Of a stretch of 64,000 bases of DNA, positions 1-8,955 are shown in pieces. The DNA comes from Streptomyces kronopolitis (lineage in GTDB: Bacteria > Actinomycetota > Actinomycetes > Streptomycetales > Streptomycetaceae), in assembly GCF_014646275.1 (NCBI RefSeq), contig NZ_BMND01000007.1, positions 177,654 to 241,653 on the forward strand, given 5' to 3'. The notes below the pieces were generated by a model. The model did not search any database, had not been told where the DNA came from, and saw only the letters and a program-made list of their open reading frames with translations. The number at the start of each line of letters is the position of its first letter. Position 1 is the first letter of the stretch. The position numbers and the translations under genes were made by a program.

Positions 1-138
1 CTCGTCGACGGTCGTCGCCTCGTACCCCTGCTCGGTGAACAGCTCCAGCGCCGCCCGGATCAGGGCGTCGTGGGTGCGCTGCTTCTTGCGTTCCCGCAGG
101 CCGCCCGCGGGTGCCGGATGCGGCGTCGAGGTGGCCAT
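1..138 (-). CDS. TetR-family transcriptional regulator (5' part only)
   Basis: Only the first 46 codons lie in the window; the gene continues left of base 1. The protein starts MATSTPHPAPAGGLRERKKQ and runs into a TetR-type helix-turn-helix opening: an R-T-H-D-A-L-I-R-A-A-L-E-L-F segment followed by EQGYEATTVDE. This is the DNA-binding end of a one-component repressor. It is divergent from a multidrug-type MFS exporter that starts 118 bases away, so it most likely represses that exporter and itself until a drug-like ligand binds the missing C-terminal domain. The ligand cannot be guessed from this part. Confidence 0.88.
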   Translation of the reverse strand, partial: MATSTPHPAPAGGLRERKKQRTHDALIRAALELFTEQGYEATTVDE

Positions 139-190
139 CCAAGCGCCGCCTTTCTCTGGTGTTCTCGCTGCTCAGGGTACCTGTGAGCGA

Positions 191-240
191 GGTGACAGTC
201 ACCGACTGATGAATTGCTTTGTCAACTGTCAGTGGCTGAC
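191..240. promoter_or_regulatory. Divergent TetR/MFS promoter with two palindromes
   Basis: The 117-base gap between the two divergent genes holds a perfect 13-base palindrome, GGTGACAGTCACC (191-203), and a second inverted repeat GTCAG-TGG-CTGAC (228-240). A TTGTCA hexamer at 219-224 could be a -35 element for the exporter. These are the natural candidates for the TetR operator. The exporter ATG at 256 has no purine-rich ribosome-binding site and sits close to the second palindrome, so a leaderless transcript is possible. Operator role is inferred. Confidence 0.5.
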
Positions 241-255
241 ATTAGCCTCCTCGGT

Positions 256-1857
256 ATGAGCTCTCAGACCCCGGTTGCCCACGCCGCGCCGGAACTTCCC
301 GTACCGGAGCCCCCCAAGGGGCTGCGAGGCCATCCGTGGCTGACCCTCTTCTCCGTGGCCATCGGCGTCATGATGGTCGCCCTCGACGGCACCATCGTCG
401 CCATCGCCAACCCGGCCATCAAGCAGGACCTCGGCGCCTCGCTGGCCGACGTCCAGTGGATCACCAACGGCTACATGCTCGCCCTGGCCGTCTCGCTGAT
501 CACCGCGGGCAAGCTCGGTGACCGCTTCGGCCACCGCCAGACCTTCCTCATCGGCATCCTCGGCTTCGCCGCCGCCTCCGGTGCCATCGGGTTCTCCCAC
601 GAGGTCTCGCTGGTCATCACCTTCCGCGTGCTGCAGGGCCTGTTCGGCGCCCTGCTCATGCCCGCCGCGCTGGGCCTGCTGCGCGCCACCTTCCCGGCCG
701 AGAAGCTCAACATGGCCATCGGCATCTGGGGCATGGTCATCGGCGCCTCCACCGCCGGCGGCCCGATAGTCGGCGGACTGCTGGTCGAGCACGTCAACTG
801 GCAGTCCGTCTTCTTCATCAACGTCCCGGTCGGCGTGCTGGCCCTGGTCCTGGGCCTGGTGATCCTCAAGGACCACCGCGCCGAGAACGCCCCGCGCTCG
901 TTCGACGTCCCGGGCATCGTGCTGCTCTCCGGCGCGATGTTCTGCCTCATCTGGCCGCTGATCAAGGCGTCGGAATGGGGCTGGGGCGACATGAAGACCT
1001 GGGGCTTCCTGATCGGCTCCGTGGTCCTCTTCACCCTGTTCGCCGTTCTGGAGACCAGGGTCCGCGAACCGCTCATCCCGCTGCGGATGTTCCGCTCGCT
1101 GCCGCTGACCGCCGGCACGGTCCTGATGGTGCTCATGGCCTTCGCCTTCATGGGCGGCCTGTTCTTCGTGACGTTCTACCTCCAGAACGTGCACGGCATG
1201 ACCCCGGTGGACAGCGGTCTGCACCTCCTGCCGCTCACCGGCATGATGATCGTCGGCTCGCCGCTCGCCGGTGCCCTGATCACCAAGCTCGGCCCGCGCC
1301 TGCCGCTGGTCGGCGGCATGGTCCTCACCGCCGTCGCGATGTACGGCATGTCCGGCCTGGACACCGACAGCGGCACCGGCCCGATGTCCCTCTGGTTCGC
1401 GCTGCTGGGCCTGGGCCTCGCGCCCGTCATGGTCGGTGCCACCGAGGTCATCGTCGGCAACGCCCCGCTGGAGCTCTCCGGTGTCGCCGGCGGCCTCCAG
1501 CAGGCCGCGATGCAGGTCGGCGGCAGCCTCGGCACGGCCGTGCTCGGCGCGGTCATGTCCTCCCGGGTGGACGACAAGCTCCCCGGCGCGTGGCATGCGG
1601 CGGGCCTTCCGCCGGCGCCGCCCGCCCAGGCGTCCCAGCTGTCCGACGCGGTCTCGGCCGGGTACGCGCCGGTCCCCAAGGGCACCCCGCCGCAGCTCGC
1701 CGAGAAGATCACCTCCGTCGCCCACGACACCTTCGTCTCCGGCATGGGCCTGGCCTTCACGGTCGCCTGCGGGGTGGCCGTCGTCGCGGCCTTCGTCGCC
1801 TTCTTCACCAAGCGCGGCGCCAATGCCGAGGCGGGTGCCGGCGTCGGCCACATCTGA
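256..1857 (+). CDS. MFS drug exporter, DHA2 (EmrB/QacA) type
   Basis: A 533-residue integral membrane protein of the 14-helix DHA2 drug:proton antiporter class. Visible family marks are motif A (GKLGDRFGHRQ, after the second helix), the WITNGYMLALA segment of helix 2, and a motif-C-like stretch (GASTAGGPIVGG) in helix 5. It should export hydrophobic toxic compounds across the cytoplasmic membrane using the proton gradient. I chose the ATG at 256 (MSSQTPVAHA) because the upstream in-frame codons run through the divergent promoter. It is divergent from a TetR-type regulator, the usual arrangement for such pumps. A near-perfect hairpin terminator follows the gene. Substrate unknown. Confidence 0.9.
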   Translation: MSSQTPVAHAAPELPVPEPPKGLRGHPWLTLFSVAIGVMMVALDGTIVAIANPAIKQDLGASLADVQWITNGYMLALAVSLITAGKLGDRFGHRQTFLIGILGFAAASGAIGFSHEVSLVITFRVLQGLFGALLMPAALGLLRATFPAEKLNMAIGIWGMVIGASTAGGPIVGGLLVEHVNWQSVFFINVPVGVLALVLGLVILKDHRAENAPRSFDVPGIVLLSGAMFCLIWPLIKASEWGWGDMKTWGFLIGSVVLFTLFAVLETRVREPLIPLRMFRSLPLTAGTVLMVLMAFAFMGGLFFVTFYLQNVHGMTPVDSGLHLLPLTGMMIVGSPLAGALITKLGPRLPLVGGMVLTAVAMYGMSGLDTDSGTGPMSLWFALLGLGLAPVMVGATEVIVGNAPLELSGVAGGLQQAAMQVGGSLGTAVLGAVMSSRVDDKLPGAWHAAGLPPAPPAQASQLSDAVSAGYAPVPKGTPPQLAEKITSVAHDTFVSGMGLAFTVACGVAVVAAFVAFFTKRGANAEAGAGVGHI

Positions 1858-1924
1858 CGCCCGCCCGGCCCTGCGACGACCGGTCGCACGGCCCGGCGGC
1901 ACCTGACCGCCCCCGCAGCACTCC

Positions 1925-1971
1925 GGCGCGCGTCCGGTCCGGGATCTTCCCGGACCGGACGCGCGCCTTTT
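1925..1971 (+). terminator. Rho-independent terminator after the MFS gene
   Basis: A perfect 19-base-pair stem (1925-1943 with 1949-1967), loop ATCTT, followed by TTTT. It ends the exporter transcript. Confidence 0.9.
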
Positions 1972-2546
1972 GCGTGCCGGGGGAGGGGGAGAGCGAGCGG
2001 TGTGGGGTGGGGTGGGGCGGGGCGGGGTGAGGGAGTCGACGGAGCCGGATCCGGAGCGCGCCGGCGCGGTGGCCGTCGGGCGCGGCGGCCGGGCGGTTGC
2101 CGGGCGCGGTGGCCGACGGGCCCGGGCCCCGCGCACCCGCCGGACGTCAGCAGTCCGCGTCAACCCGCCGTACGGGGCCGCCGTCCGCCCCTTCCGCCGT
2201 ACCGCCTGCGGGAGTTGGCCCCGGCCGTGGCGCGGAATCCCTCATCCGGATGAGCCGGCGTGGGAACCCGCGCCCCGCCTGCGGTCCTCCTGGTGGCGCA
2301 TGTCCGCGCGGGCGCCCGGTGCGCACCGGGGAGAACGGTTTCCGCGATCGGCGTCCGCCGCCCCGTCCCGCGTCAACACCGCGCACCGGCGGCCCGCTCC
2401 GGACCGATCCGCTCGTCCACATACCTGATCCGGGTGGGACGGCCGCCACGGCCTTGGCAGCCGCGCCGCCGCCTCGCGAAGCTCGATGCCGAAGAACCCG
2501 CCGCGGGCATCCGGCCCGCCGCGACCCTGCACATCGCCTACTCCAC
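1972..2546. other. Gene-free stretch with a G-quadruplex-type run
   Basis: No credible gene is seen here. At 2004-2027 the plus strand has five GGGG blocks separated by single bases (T, T, C, C), which is an ideal G-quadruplex motif. The remaining sequence is GC-rich and featureless to the eye. It presumably includes the promoter of the protease-inhibitor gene that starts at 2561. Confidence 0.6.
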
Positions 2547-2560
2547 GGGGGAGATTCCCA

Positions 2561-2977
2561 ATGCGACCGCGTCTGCGCACGTCCCGCACCACCGCTCTGC
2601 TGACCGGCCTCACCGCGCTGGCCGCCGTGCTCGCCCTGCCGCCCGCCGCCGGCACCCCGGCCGCGCGAGCGGCCACCGCCGGCCGGGGCGCCGCCTCGGG
2701 GGACTGCGCCGCCGGCCAGTTCTGCGTCTGGCCGGCAGCCGACTTCCGCGGCAAGCGGCGGACCTACGAGCTGTCCGACATCGACATCGAGAGCTGCGTC
2801 CCGCTGCCCGAGGGCAGCACCGCCGCGGCGCTCGCCAACCGCACCGGGCGGCCGGTCACCACCTACCAGAGCGCGAAGTGCGACGAGACCGGCGAATACA
2901 ACACCTATCCGGGCGGCGGCACCTGGGTGCCCCGATCCCCTTATCAGGTAAGGGCGTTCAAGGTATGGGAGCGCTGA
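2561..2977 (+). CDS. Secreted peptidase inhibitor, family I36 type
   Basis: A 138-residue secreted protein. The ATG at 2561 is preceded by GGGGGA at a good distance, and the product opens with a twin-basic Sec signal peptide (MRPRLRTSRTTALLTGLTA, then a hydrophobic core ending near AARAATA). The mature part is small and contains four cysteines (GDCAAGQFCVW, ESCVPL, AKCDE), with Trp and Tyr in the pattern of Streptomyces metalloproteinase-inhibitor-like I36 proteins. The likely role is inhibition of extracellular proteases, though many members are uncharacterised. It is monocistronic and ends against a strong hairpin shared with convergent aceE. Confidence 0.75.
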   Translation: MRPRLRTSRTTALLTGLTALAAVLALPPAAGTPAARAATAGRGAASGDCAAGQFCVWPAADFRGKRRTYELSDIDIESCVPLPEGSTAAALANRTGRPVTTYQSAKCDETGEYNTYPGGGTWVPRSPYQVRAFKVWER

Positions 2978-3028
2978 ACCGCCTGCCCGGGCAGCCCCCG
3001 CGCACCCTCACCGCCCGCCGTACGGCAC

Positions 3029-3069
3029 CGCGCCCCCCGACCGGCGAAGGACGCCGGTCGGGGGGCGCG
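3029..3069. terminator. Bidirectional hairpin between convergent genes
   Basis: A perfect 17-base-pair GC stem (3029-3045 with 3053-3069) with a 7-base loop, lying between the convergent inhibitor gene and aceE. It lacks a T-run, as is common in Streptomyces, and could serve both strands. Confidence 0.7.
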
Positions 3070-3102
3070 GGGAGCACGCTGCGGCGGCCTGCCGCGGTGA
3101 GG

Positions 3103-5835
3103 TCAGGCGTCGCCGCCGGCCTCACCCGCGTCGGCGGCCGAGACGTCCAGGAGCTGGTAGCGGTCGATCGCCTGCTTCAGCAGCGACCGGTCGACCTTGC
3201 CCTCCTTGGCGAGCTCGGTGAGCACACCCAGGACGATGGACTGCGCGTCGATGTGGAAGAAGCGACGGGCCGCGCCGCGGGTGTCCGCGAAGCCGAAGCC
3301 GTCGGCGCCCAGCGACTGGTACGTGCCGGGAACCCAGCGCGCGATCTGGTCGGGCACCGCACGCATCCAGTCCGAGACCGCGAGGGTGGGACCGTCGGCG
3401 CCCTGGAGCTTCTGCGTCACGTACGGGACGCGCTGCTCCTCCTCCGGGTGCAGGAGGTTGTGCTCCTCGATCTCCACCGCGTCGCGGCGCAGCTCGTTCC
3501 AGGACGTCGCCGACCAGACATCGGCCCTGACGTCCCACTCGTCCGCGAGGATCTGCTGTGCCTCGATCGCCCACGGCACGGCGACACCCGAGGCGAGGAT
3601 CCGGGCGGCGTGCTGACCCTTCTCGGCCGCCTTGACGCGGTGCAGGCCCTTGAGGATGCCTTCGACATCGACGTCGGCCGGCTCCGCCGGGTGCTGGATC
3701 GGCTCGTTGTAGACGGTGAGGTAGTAGAAGATGTCCTCGGCGTTCTCGCCGTACATCCGGCGCAGACCGTCCTTGACGATGTGCGCGATCTCGTAGCCGT
3801 AGGCCGGGTCGTAGGCGACACAGGCCGGGTTCGTCGAGGCCAGCAGCTGGGAGTGGCCGTCGGCGTGCTGGAGACCCTCACCGGTCAGCGTCGTACGGCC
3901 GGCGGTGGCGCCGAGCACGAAGCCGCGCGCGAGCTGGTCGGCCATCTGCCAGAACTGGTCACCGGTGCGCTGGAACCCGAACATCGAGTAGAAGACGTAG
4001 ACCGGGATCAGCGGCTCGCCGTGCGTGGCATAGGCGGAGCCCGCCGCGATCAGCGAGGCCGTGCAGCCCGCCTCGGTGATGCCGTCGTGCAGCATCTGCC
4101 CGGTCGGCGACTCCTTGTAGGCGAGGAGCAGCTCGCGGTCGACCGACTCGTACTGCTGGCCCAGCGGGTTGTAGATCTTGGCCGACGGGAAGAACGCGTC
4201 CATGCCGAAGGTGCGGTACTCGTCGGGCGCGATCGGCACGAACCGCTTGCCGATCTCCTTGTCCCGCATCAGGTCCTTCAGGACCCGCACGAACGCCATC
4301 GTCGTGGCGATCTTCTGCTGGCCCGAGCCCTTCATGGCACCCGCGTAGGCCTTGTCGTCCGGCAGCGGCAGCGGCTCGGCCCGCACGACGCGGGTGGGGA
4401 CATACCCGCCCAGGCCCTTGCGGCGGTCGTGCATGTACTGGATCTCTTCGGAGTCCCGGCCCGGGTGGTAGTACGGCGGCGCGCCGTCCTCCAGAGCCTT
4501 GTCCGGGATCGGCAGGTGCAGCCGGTCACGGAAGCCCTTGAGGTCCTCGACCGTCAGCTTCTTCATCTGGTGGGTCGCGTTGCGCCCCTCGAAGTTCGGG
4601 CCGAGCGTCCAGCCCTTGACGGTCTGCGCGAGGATCACCGTCGGCTGGCCCTTGTGGGCCTTGGCCGCCGCATACGCCGCGTAGATCTTCTTGTGGTCGT
4701 GACCGCCGCGGCCCAGGTGCAGGATCTGGTCGTCGGTCATGCTCTCGACCATGGCGCGCAGCCGCTGGTCGTCGCCGAAGAAGTGCTCGCGGATGTACGC
4801 ACCGGTCTCGGTGGCGTACGTCTGGAACTGACCGTCGGGCGTGCTGTTGAGCCGGTTGACCAGGATGCCGTCGCGGTCCTGCGCGAGCAGCGGGTCCCAG
4901 CTGCGGTCCCACACCAGCTTGATGACGTTCCAGCCGGCGCCGCGGAACTGCGACTCCAGCTCCTGCATGATCTTGCCGTTGCCGCGGACCGGGCCGTCGA
5001 GGCGTTGGAGGTTGCAGTTGACGACGAAGGTCAGGTTGTCCAGGCCCTCACGGGCGGCGATGGACAGCTGGCCGAGCGACTCGGGCTCGTCCATCTCGCC
5101 GTCGCCGAGGTAGGCCCAGACGTGCGACTTGGAGGTGTCGGCGATGCCGCGGGCCTCCATGTAGCGATTCATCCGCGCCTGGTAGATCGCGCCGAGCGGG
5201 CCCAGGCCCATCGAGACGGTCGGGAACTCCCAGAAGTCCGGCATCAGCCGCGGGTGCGGGTAGCTGGACAGGCCGTGGGGGGCCTTGGACTTCTCCTGCC
5301 GGAAGGCGTCGAGCTGCGCCTCGGACAGTCGGTCCAGGAGGAACGCACGGGCGTAGACACCGGGCGAGGCGTGGCCCTGGAAGAAGATCTGGTCGCCGCC
5401 GTCGCCCTCGTCCTTGCCCCGGAAGAAGTGGTTGAAGCCCACGTCGTAGAGGGAAGCGGAGGAGGCGAAGGTGGCGATGTGGCCGCCGACGCCGATGCCC
5501 GGACGCTGGGCGCGCGAGACCATGACGGCGGCGTTCCACCGGGTCGCGTTCAGGACCTTGCGCTCGATCTCCTCGTTGCCGGGGAAGAACGGCTCGTCCT
5601 TGGTCGCGATGGTGTTCACGTAGTCCGTGCTGCGCATCTCGGGCACGGCCACACGCTTCTCGCGGGCGCGCTCGATCAGGCGGAGCATGAGGTAGCGGGC
5701 ACGTTCCCGGCCGCGCTCGTCGACGGCTGCGTCGAGCGAGTCGAGCCATTCCTGGGTCTCTTCGGGATCGAAGTCCGGGACCTGGCTGGGAAGGCCGCCA
5801 ATGATGATCGGGTTTCGATCGGATCCGGAAGCCAC
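3103..5835 (-). CDS. aceE: Pyruvate dehydrogenase E1 component (homodimeric type)
   Basis: A 910-residue thiamine-diphosphate enzyme that decarboxylates pyruvate and passes the acetyl group to the lipoyl E2, feeding acetyl-CoA into the TCA cycle. The thiamine-diphosphate motif starts near residue 241 with [12 protein letters not shown] and ends about 30 residues later with [16 protein letters not shown]. Length and sequence order match single-chain AceE proteins (about 890-920 residues). I chose the GTG at 5835 because AAGGA lies 5 bases before it and the conserved N-terminus ([14 protein letters not shown]) starts there; longer in-frame readings run into the promoter. The gene stands alone, as actinobacterial aceE often does. 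A long palindrome at 5962-5990, 127 bases upstream, is the obvious candidate regulator site. Confidence 0.97.
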   Translation of the reverse strand: MASGSDRNPIIIGGLPSQVPDFDPEETQEWLDSLDAAVDERGRERARYLMLRLIERAREKRVAVPEMRSTDYVNTIATKDEPFFPGNEEIERKVLNATRWNAAVMVSRAQRPGIGVGGHIATFASSASLYDVGFNHFFRGKDEGDGGDQIFFQGHASPGVYARAFLLDRLSEAQLDAFRQEKSKAPHGLSSYPHPRLMPDFWEFPTVSMGLGPLGAIYQARMNRYMEARGIADTSKSHVWAYLGDGEMDEPESLGQLSIAAREGLDNLTFVVNCNLQRLDGPVRGNGKIMQELESQFRGAGWNVIKLVWDRSWDPLLAQDRDGILVNRLNSTPDGQFQTYATETGAYIREHFFGDDQRLRAMVESMTDDQILHLGRGGHDHKKIYAAYAAAKAHKGQPTVILAQTVKGWTLGPNFEGRNATHQMKKLTVEDLKGFRDRLHLPIPDKALEDGAPPYYHPGRDSEEIQYMHDRRKGLGGYVPTRVVRAEPLPLPDDKAYAGAMKGSGQQKIATTMAFVRVLKDLMRDKEIGKRFVPIAPDEYRTFGMDAFFPSAKIYNPLGQQYESVDRELLLAYKESPTGQMLHDGITEAGCTASLIAAGSAYATHGEPLIPVYVFYSMFGFQRTGDQFWQMADQLARGFVLGATAGRTTLTGEGLQHADGHSQLLASTNPACVAYDPAYGYEIAHIVKDGLRRMYGENAEDIFYYLTVYNEPIQHPAEPADVDVEGILKGLHRVKAAEKGQHAARILASGVAVPWAIEAQQILADEWDVRADVWSATSWNELRRDAVEIEEHNLLHPEEEQRVPYVTQKLQGADGPTLAVSDWMRAVPDQIARWVPGTYQSLGADGFGFADTRGAARRFFHIDAQSIVLGVLTELAKEGKVDRSLLKQAIDRYQLLDVSAADAGEAGGDA

Positions 5836-5961
5836 GCTGTTCCTTCGTGTTCGGTTCGTGCCGCGCTGTGCAGGATGTGGATGCTGTGCACGGGACGAAT
5901 GCTGTCTCTGCCTTGGTGTCGCGCCGTCTCCATCGTGTACCGAGCCACAGGGATACGTCAC

Positions 5962-5990
5962 CTCTACTGATGGGTAACCCATCCGTAGAG
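5962..5990. promoter_or_regulatory. 29-base palindrome upstream of aceE
   Basis: The inner 15 bases, GATGGGTAACCCATC (5969-5983), form a perfect palindrome around a central A. It is extended by CTCTAC on the left and GTAGAG on the right with one mismatched pair, giving a 29-base near-perfect dyad. It lies between divergent aceE and DUF3052, closer to aceE, and looks like a dimeric-repressor operator. The binding protein cannot be named from the sequence. Confidence 0.6.
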
Positions 5991-6350
5991 AGATGGCGCT
6001 GAAAAGGCCGATTTCTCGGGTCGGCCAAATCGCAACCATACGCTCATGTCGAAAGTGCTTCGCGTACGGACGTCCGGACCCCGAAATGAGATCCACAGCC
6101 GGCCGGAGCCCCCCGAAGGGACCAGTCTCGCGCGAGTACCCGACAAACCCGGCAGAATGCTGTGGTGTGAATCACTTCGGCTTGTCCCGCCGGGGTCGTG
6201 GTTGCGGCGAGACGCCGCCAAACGTCACCGTTTCGGCGGTCTGGATCGCCGGGTACTTGCGCGATCCGCCCGGCCCGTGTGGACTACGCCCAATGCTCCG
6301 CGCACGCGCGGGGTCCCCGAGCATTTCCGAAACATGACAGGAGGCAATCC

Positions 6351-6782
6351 GTGAGCGCGACCGCGGACCACGCGGAGGAGCGGACCAACCCTGCCGCCAG
6401 GCTGGGGTTCGAGCCCGGACAGGTGGTCCAGGAGATCGGATACGACGACGACGTCGATCAGGATCTCCGCGAAGGCATTGAGACCGTGATCGGCCAGGAT
6501 CTCGTCGACGAGGACTACGACGACGTCTGCGACGTCGTGCTGCTGTGGTTCCGCGACGAGGACGGCGACCTCACGGACGCGCTGGTGGACGCCATCGGGC
6601 TGATCGACGAGGGCGGGCAGATCTGGCTGCTGACCCCGAAGACCGGCCGGGACGGCTACGTCGAGCCGAGCGACATCAATGAGGCCGCGCAGACCGCGGG
6701 TCTGTCCCAGACCAAGAGCATCAACGCGGGCAAGGACTGGGCCGGCAGCCGACTGGTGACACCCAAGGCCGGCAAGCGCTGA
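6351..6782 (+). CDS. DUF3052 family protein
   Basis: A 143-residue acidic cytoplasmic protein. The GTG at 6351 follows a good CAGGAGG site 7 bases upstream, and the product begins MSATADHAEERTNPAARLGF. The family core is clear: GFEPGQVVQEIGYDDDVD, an Asp/Glu-rich central region (DEDYDDVCDVVLLWFRDEDGD), then a W-L-L-T-P segment and a GLSQTKSINAG tail. DUF3052 proteins are actinobacterial, have no settled function and are commonly found next to aceE and a peroxiredoxin gene, as here. A classic terminator hairpin follows directly, so it is probably a single-gene transcript divergent from aceE. Confidence 0.9.
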   Translation: MSATADHAEERTNPAARLGFEPGQVVQEIGYDDDVDQDLREGIETVIGQDLVDEDYDDVCDVVLLWFRDEDGDLTDALVDAIGLIDEGGQIWLLTPKTGRDGYVEPSDINEAAQTAGLSQTKSINAGKDWAGSRLVTPKAGKR

Positions 6783-6805
6783 GCCGCACCGCCCCGACGT
6801 CCCCG

Positions 6806-6840
6806 CCGAGCCCCCTCCGCCTGTTGCGGAGGGGGCTCGG
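6806..6840 (+). terminator. Terminator after the DUF3052 gene
   Basis: A perfect 15-base-pair stem (6806-6820 with 6826-6840) with loop CTGTT, 24 bases after the stop codon. Confidence 0.85.
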
Positions 6841-6927
6841 CCCTGTTCACGGCGTGTTCCCCGGTGGTGAACCACGGCGCGTAGGGTTGGTCGCGTCCTG
6901 TTGACAGTGAGCGGAAGGGAAGCACCC

Positions 6928-7386
6928 ATGGCGATCGAGGTCGGCACGAAGGCTCCGGATTTCGAGCTGAAGAACCAGCACGGCGAGCTGGTCAGGCTCT
7001 CCGACTTCCGCGGCGAGAAGGCCGTCGTCCTCCTCTTCTACCCCTTCGCCTTCACCGGCGTGTGCACCGGTGAGCTGTGCGCGCTCCGCGACGAGCTGCC
7101 GACGTTCGTCAACGACGACGTCCAGCTGCTGGCCGTCTCCAACGACTCCCCGTTCTCGCTGCGCGTCTTCGCGGAGCAGGAGGGGCTGGAGTACCCGCTG
7201 CTGTCGGACTTCTGGCCGCACGGCGAGGCCTCGCGGGCATACGGCGTCTTCGACGAGGAGAAGGGCTGCGCGGTGCGCGGCACGTTCATCATCGACAAGG
7301 AGGGCGTGGTGCGCTGGACGGTCGTCAACGGCCTGCCCGACGCCCGTGACCTCAACGACTACGTCAAGGCGCTCGGCACCCTCTGA
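6928..7386 (+). CDS. Peroxiredoxin, AhpE type
   Basis: A 152-residue thioredoxin-fold peroxidase that reduces hydrogen peroxide, organic peroxides or peroxynitrite in the cytoplasm. The peroxidatic motif P-x-x-x-T-x-x-C is intact: P39, T43 and C46 in FYPFAFTGVCTGELC, with a second cysteine at position 51. The size and the CTGELC pattern fit the AhpE class, which resolves through external thiols such as mycothiol systems. The ATG at 6928 is preceded by GGAAGGGAA; an in-frame upstream start lacks such a site. It stands directly upstream of the Ter gene cluster, consistent with an oxidative-stress role for the region. Confidence 0.93.
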   Translation: MAIEVGTKAPDFELKNQHGELVRLSDFRGEKAVVLLFYPFAFTGVCTGELCALRDELPTFVNDDVQLLAVSNDSPFSLRVFAEQEGLEYPLLSDFWPHGEASRAYGVFDEEKGCAVRGTFIIDKEGVVRWTVVNGLPDARDLNDYVKALGTL

Positions 7387-7555
7387 GCCGCCTCTCCCAC
7401 GGCGCCGGTGCGCCCACCGGGCGGACATCCGCACGGATCCGGGTGCGATATCTGCAATCGGCGGGAACCGGTCACTAGGATCAATTCGTTGATCCGATGC
7501 CATGCACGATGGGGGCGCAAATCTTTACGTACCCCTCGAATCTTTGGGAGGACTC

Positions 7556-8131
7556 GTGGGAGTCAGCCTCAGCAAGGGCGGCAACGTCTCGCTGACGAAG
7601 GAAGCCCCCAATCTGACCGCCGTCGTCGTCGGTCTGGGCTGGGACGCGCGTACCACCACCGGTACGGACTTCGACCTGGACGCCAGCGCCCTGCTGACGA
7701 ACGACCAGGGCAAGGTCGGCAACGACCAGAACTTCGTGTTCTTCAACAACCTGAAGAGCCCGGACGGTTCGGTCGAGCACACCGGCGACAACATCACCGG
7801 TGAGGGTGAGGGCGACGACGAGCAGATCAAGGTGAATCTGGCCGCCGTCCCCGCCGATGTCGACAAGATCGTCTTCCCGGTGTCGATCTACGACGCCGAG
7901 ACCCGCCAGCAGAGCTTCGGCCAGGTCCGCAACGCCTTCATCCGGGTGGTCAACCAGGCCGACAACAACGAGCTGGCGCGCTACGACCTGAGCGAGGACG
8001 CCTCGACCGAGACCGCCATGGTCTTCGGCGAGCTGTACCGCAACGGCGCGGAGTGGAAGTTCCGGGCCATCGGGCAGGGCTATGCCTCGGGTCTGCGCGG
8101 CATCGCGCAGGACTTCGGCGTCAACGTCTGA
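7556..8131 (+). CDS. terD: TerD family stress protein (copy 1)
   Basis: A 191-residue TerD-domain protein, exactly the usual family length. GTG at 7556 follows GGGAGGA at the right distance. Family marks are [15 protein letters not shown] at the N-terminus, [16 protein letters not shown], the Asp-rich [14 protein letters not shown] segment and the C-terminal [17 protein letters not shown]. TerD proteins bind calcium through the conserved acidic residues and are linked to tellurite, phage and other stress tolerance. It is followed 196 bases later by a close paralogue, and a palindrome lies between them. Confidence 0.96.
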   Translation: MGVSLSKGGNVSLTKEAPNLTAVVVGLGWDARTTTGTDFDLDASALLTNDQGKVGNDQNFVFFNNLKSPDGSVEHTGDNITGEGEGDDEQIKVNLAAVPADVDKIVFPVSIYDAETRQQSFGQVRNAFIRVVNQADNNELARYDLSEDASTETAMVFGELYRNGAEWKFRAIGQGYASGLRGIAQDFGVNV

Positions 8132-8278
8132 GCGGCGGCGGCCGCGAGCTGATCGCCGACGTCCGGCAGGGCGGCGCCCGCGCGGTGGCCGCCCGGGACA
8201 GGAATGACCGCCTCCGGCGCCGTACACCCCCGTCCGGGGAGTGCGGCGCCGGACGCGCTCGAAGGGCAGGAAAGGGAT

Positions 8279-8302
8279 GCGGCCGCGCCCGGGCGCGGCC
8301 GC
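8279..8302. repeat. 24-base perfect palindrome between the terD genes
   Basis: GCGGCCGCGCCC followed immediately by its reverse complement. It sits 26 bases upstream of the second terD start and could be a hairpin in the leader or an attenuating structure; no role is established. Confidence 0.5.
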
Positions 8303-8327
8303 ACCGACATCGGGGAGGAAGCGAACG

Positions 8328-8903
8328 ATGAGCGTCACGCTTGCCAAGGGGGGCAATGTCTCGCTGTCCAAGGCCGCGCCGGATCTCACGCAGATCATGG
8401 TCGGCCTGGGCTGGGACGCGCGGTCCACGACCGGAGCACCCTTCGATCTCGACGCCAGCGCACTGCTGTGCCAGTCGGGCCGGGTGCTGGGGGACGAATA
8501 CTTCGTCTTCTACAACAACCTCAAGAGCCCCGAAGGCTCCGTCGAACACACGGGGGACAACCTCACCGGCGACGGTGAAGGCGACGACGAGTCGGTCCTG
8601 GTCGATCTCACGCAGGTGCCCGAGCGGGTCGACAAGATCGTTTTTCCGGTCTCGATCCATGACGCCGAGGCGCGCGGCCAGAGTTTCGGCCAAGTCAGCA
8701 ACGCTTTCATTCGCGTCGTCAATCAGTCCGACGGCAGCGAACTCGCCCGCTACGACCTCAGTGAAGACGCCTCCGGCGAAACGGCGATGATCTTCGGCGA
8801 GGTGTATCGCTACAACGGCGAATGGAAGTTCCGGGCAGTGGGTCAGGGGTACGCGTCGGGTCTGCGGGGCATCGCTCTAGACTTCGGGGTCAACGTTTCG
8901 TAA
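8328..8903 (+). CDS. terD: TerD family stress protein (copy 2)
   Basis: A second 191-residue TerD protein, strongly similar along its whole length to the product of the gene ending at 8131 (shared [37 protein letters not shown] and the same C-terminal signature). The ATG at 8328 has GGAGGAA 8 bases upstream. The acidic Ca2+-binding positions are retained. Tandem terD copies are common in Streptomyces Ter clusters. Only 52 bases separate it from the following membrane-protein gene, so the two are probably co-transcribed. Confidence 0.96.
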   Translation: MSVTLAKGGNVSLSKAAPDLTQIMVGLGWDARSTTGAPFDLDASALLCQSGRVLGDEYFVFYNNLKSPEGSVEHTGDNLTGDGEGDDESVLVDLTQVPERVDKIVFPVSIHDAEARGQSFGQVSNAFIRVVNQSDGSELARYDLSEDASGETAMIFGEVYRYNGEWKFRAVGQGYASGLRGIALDFGVNVS

Positions 8904-8955
8904 AGCGCCGCGCACTGCGCGCGGGGGACCCACACAGCGAAGGATTGGGTAGGCA

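Noticed and set aside
229..2163. A 644-codon open frame on the minus strand opposite the MFS gene
   Set aside because: Composition is Arg/Gly/Asp/His-rich nonsense typical of the shadow frame of a high-GC gene; the plus-strand product is an unmistakable transporter.
2260..5970. A 1236-codon plus-strand frame across aceE
   Set aside because: It is antisense to a fully recognisable AceE protein and has no family features.
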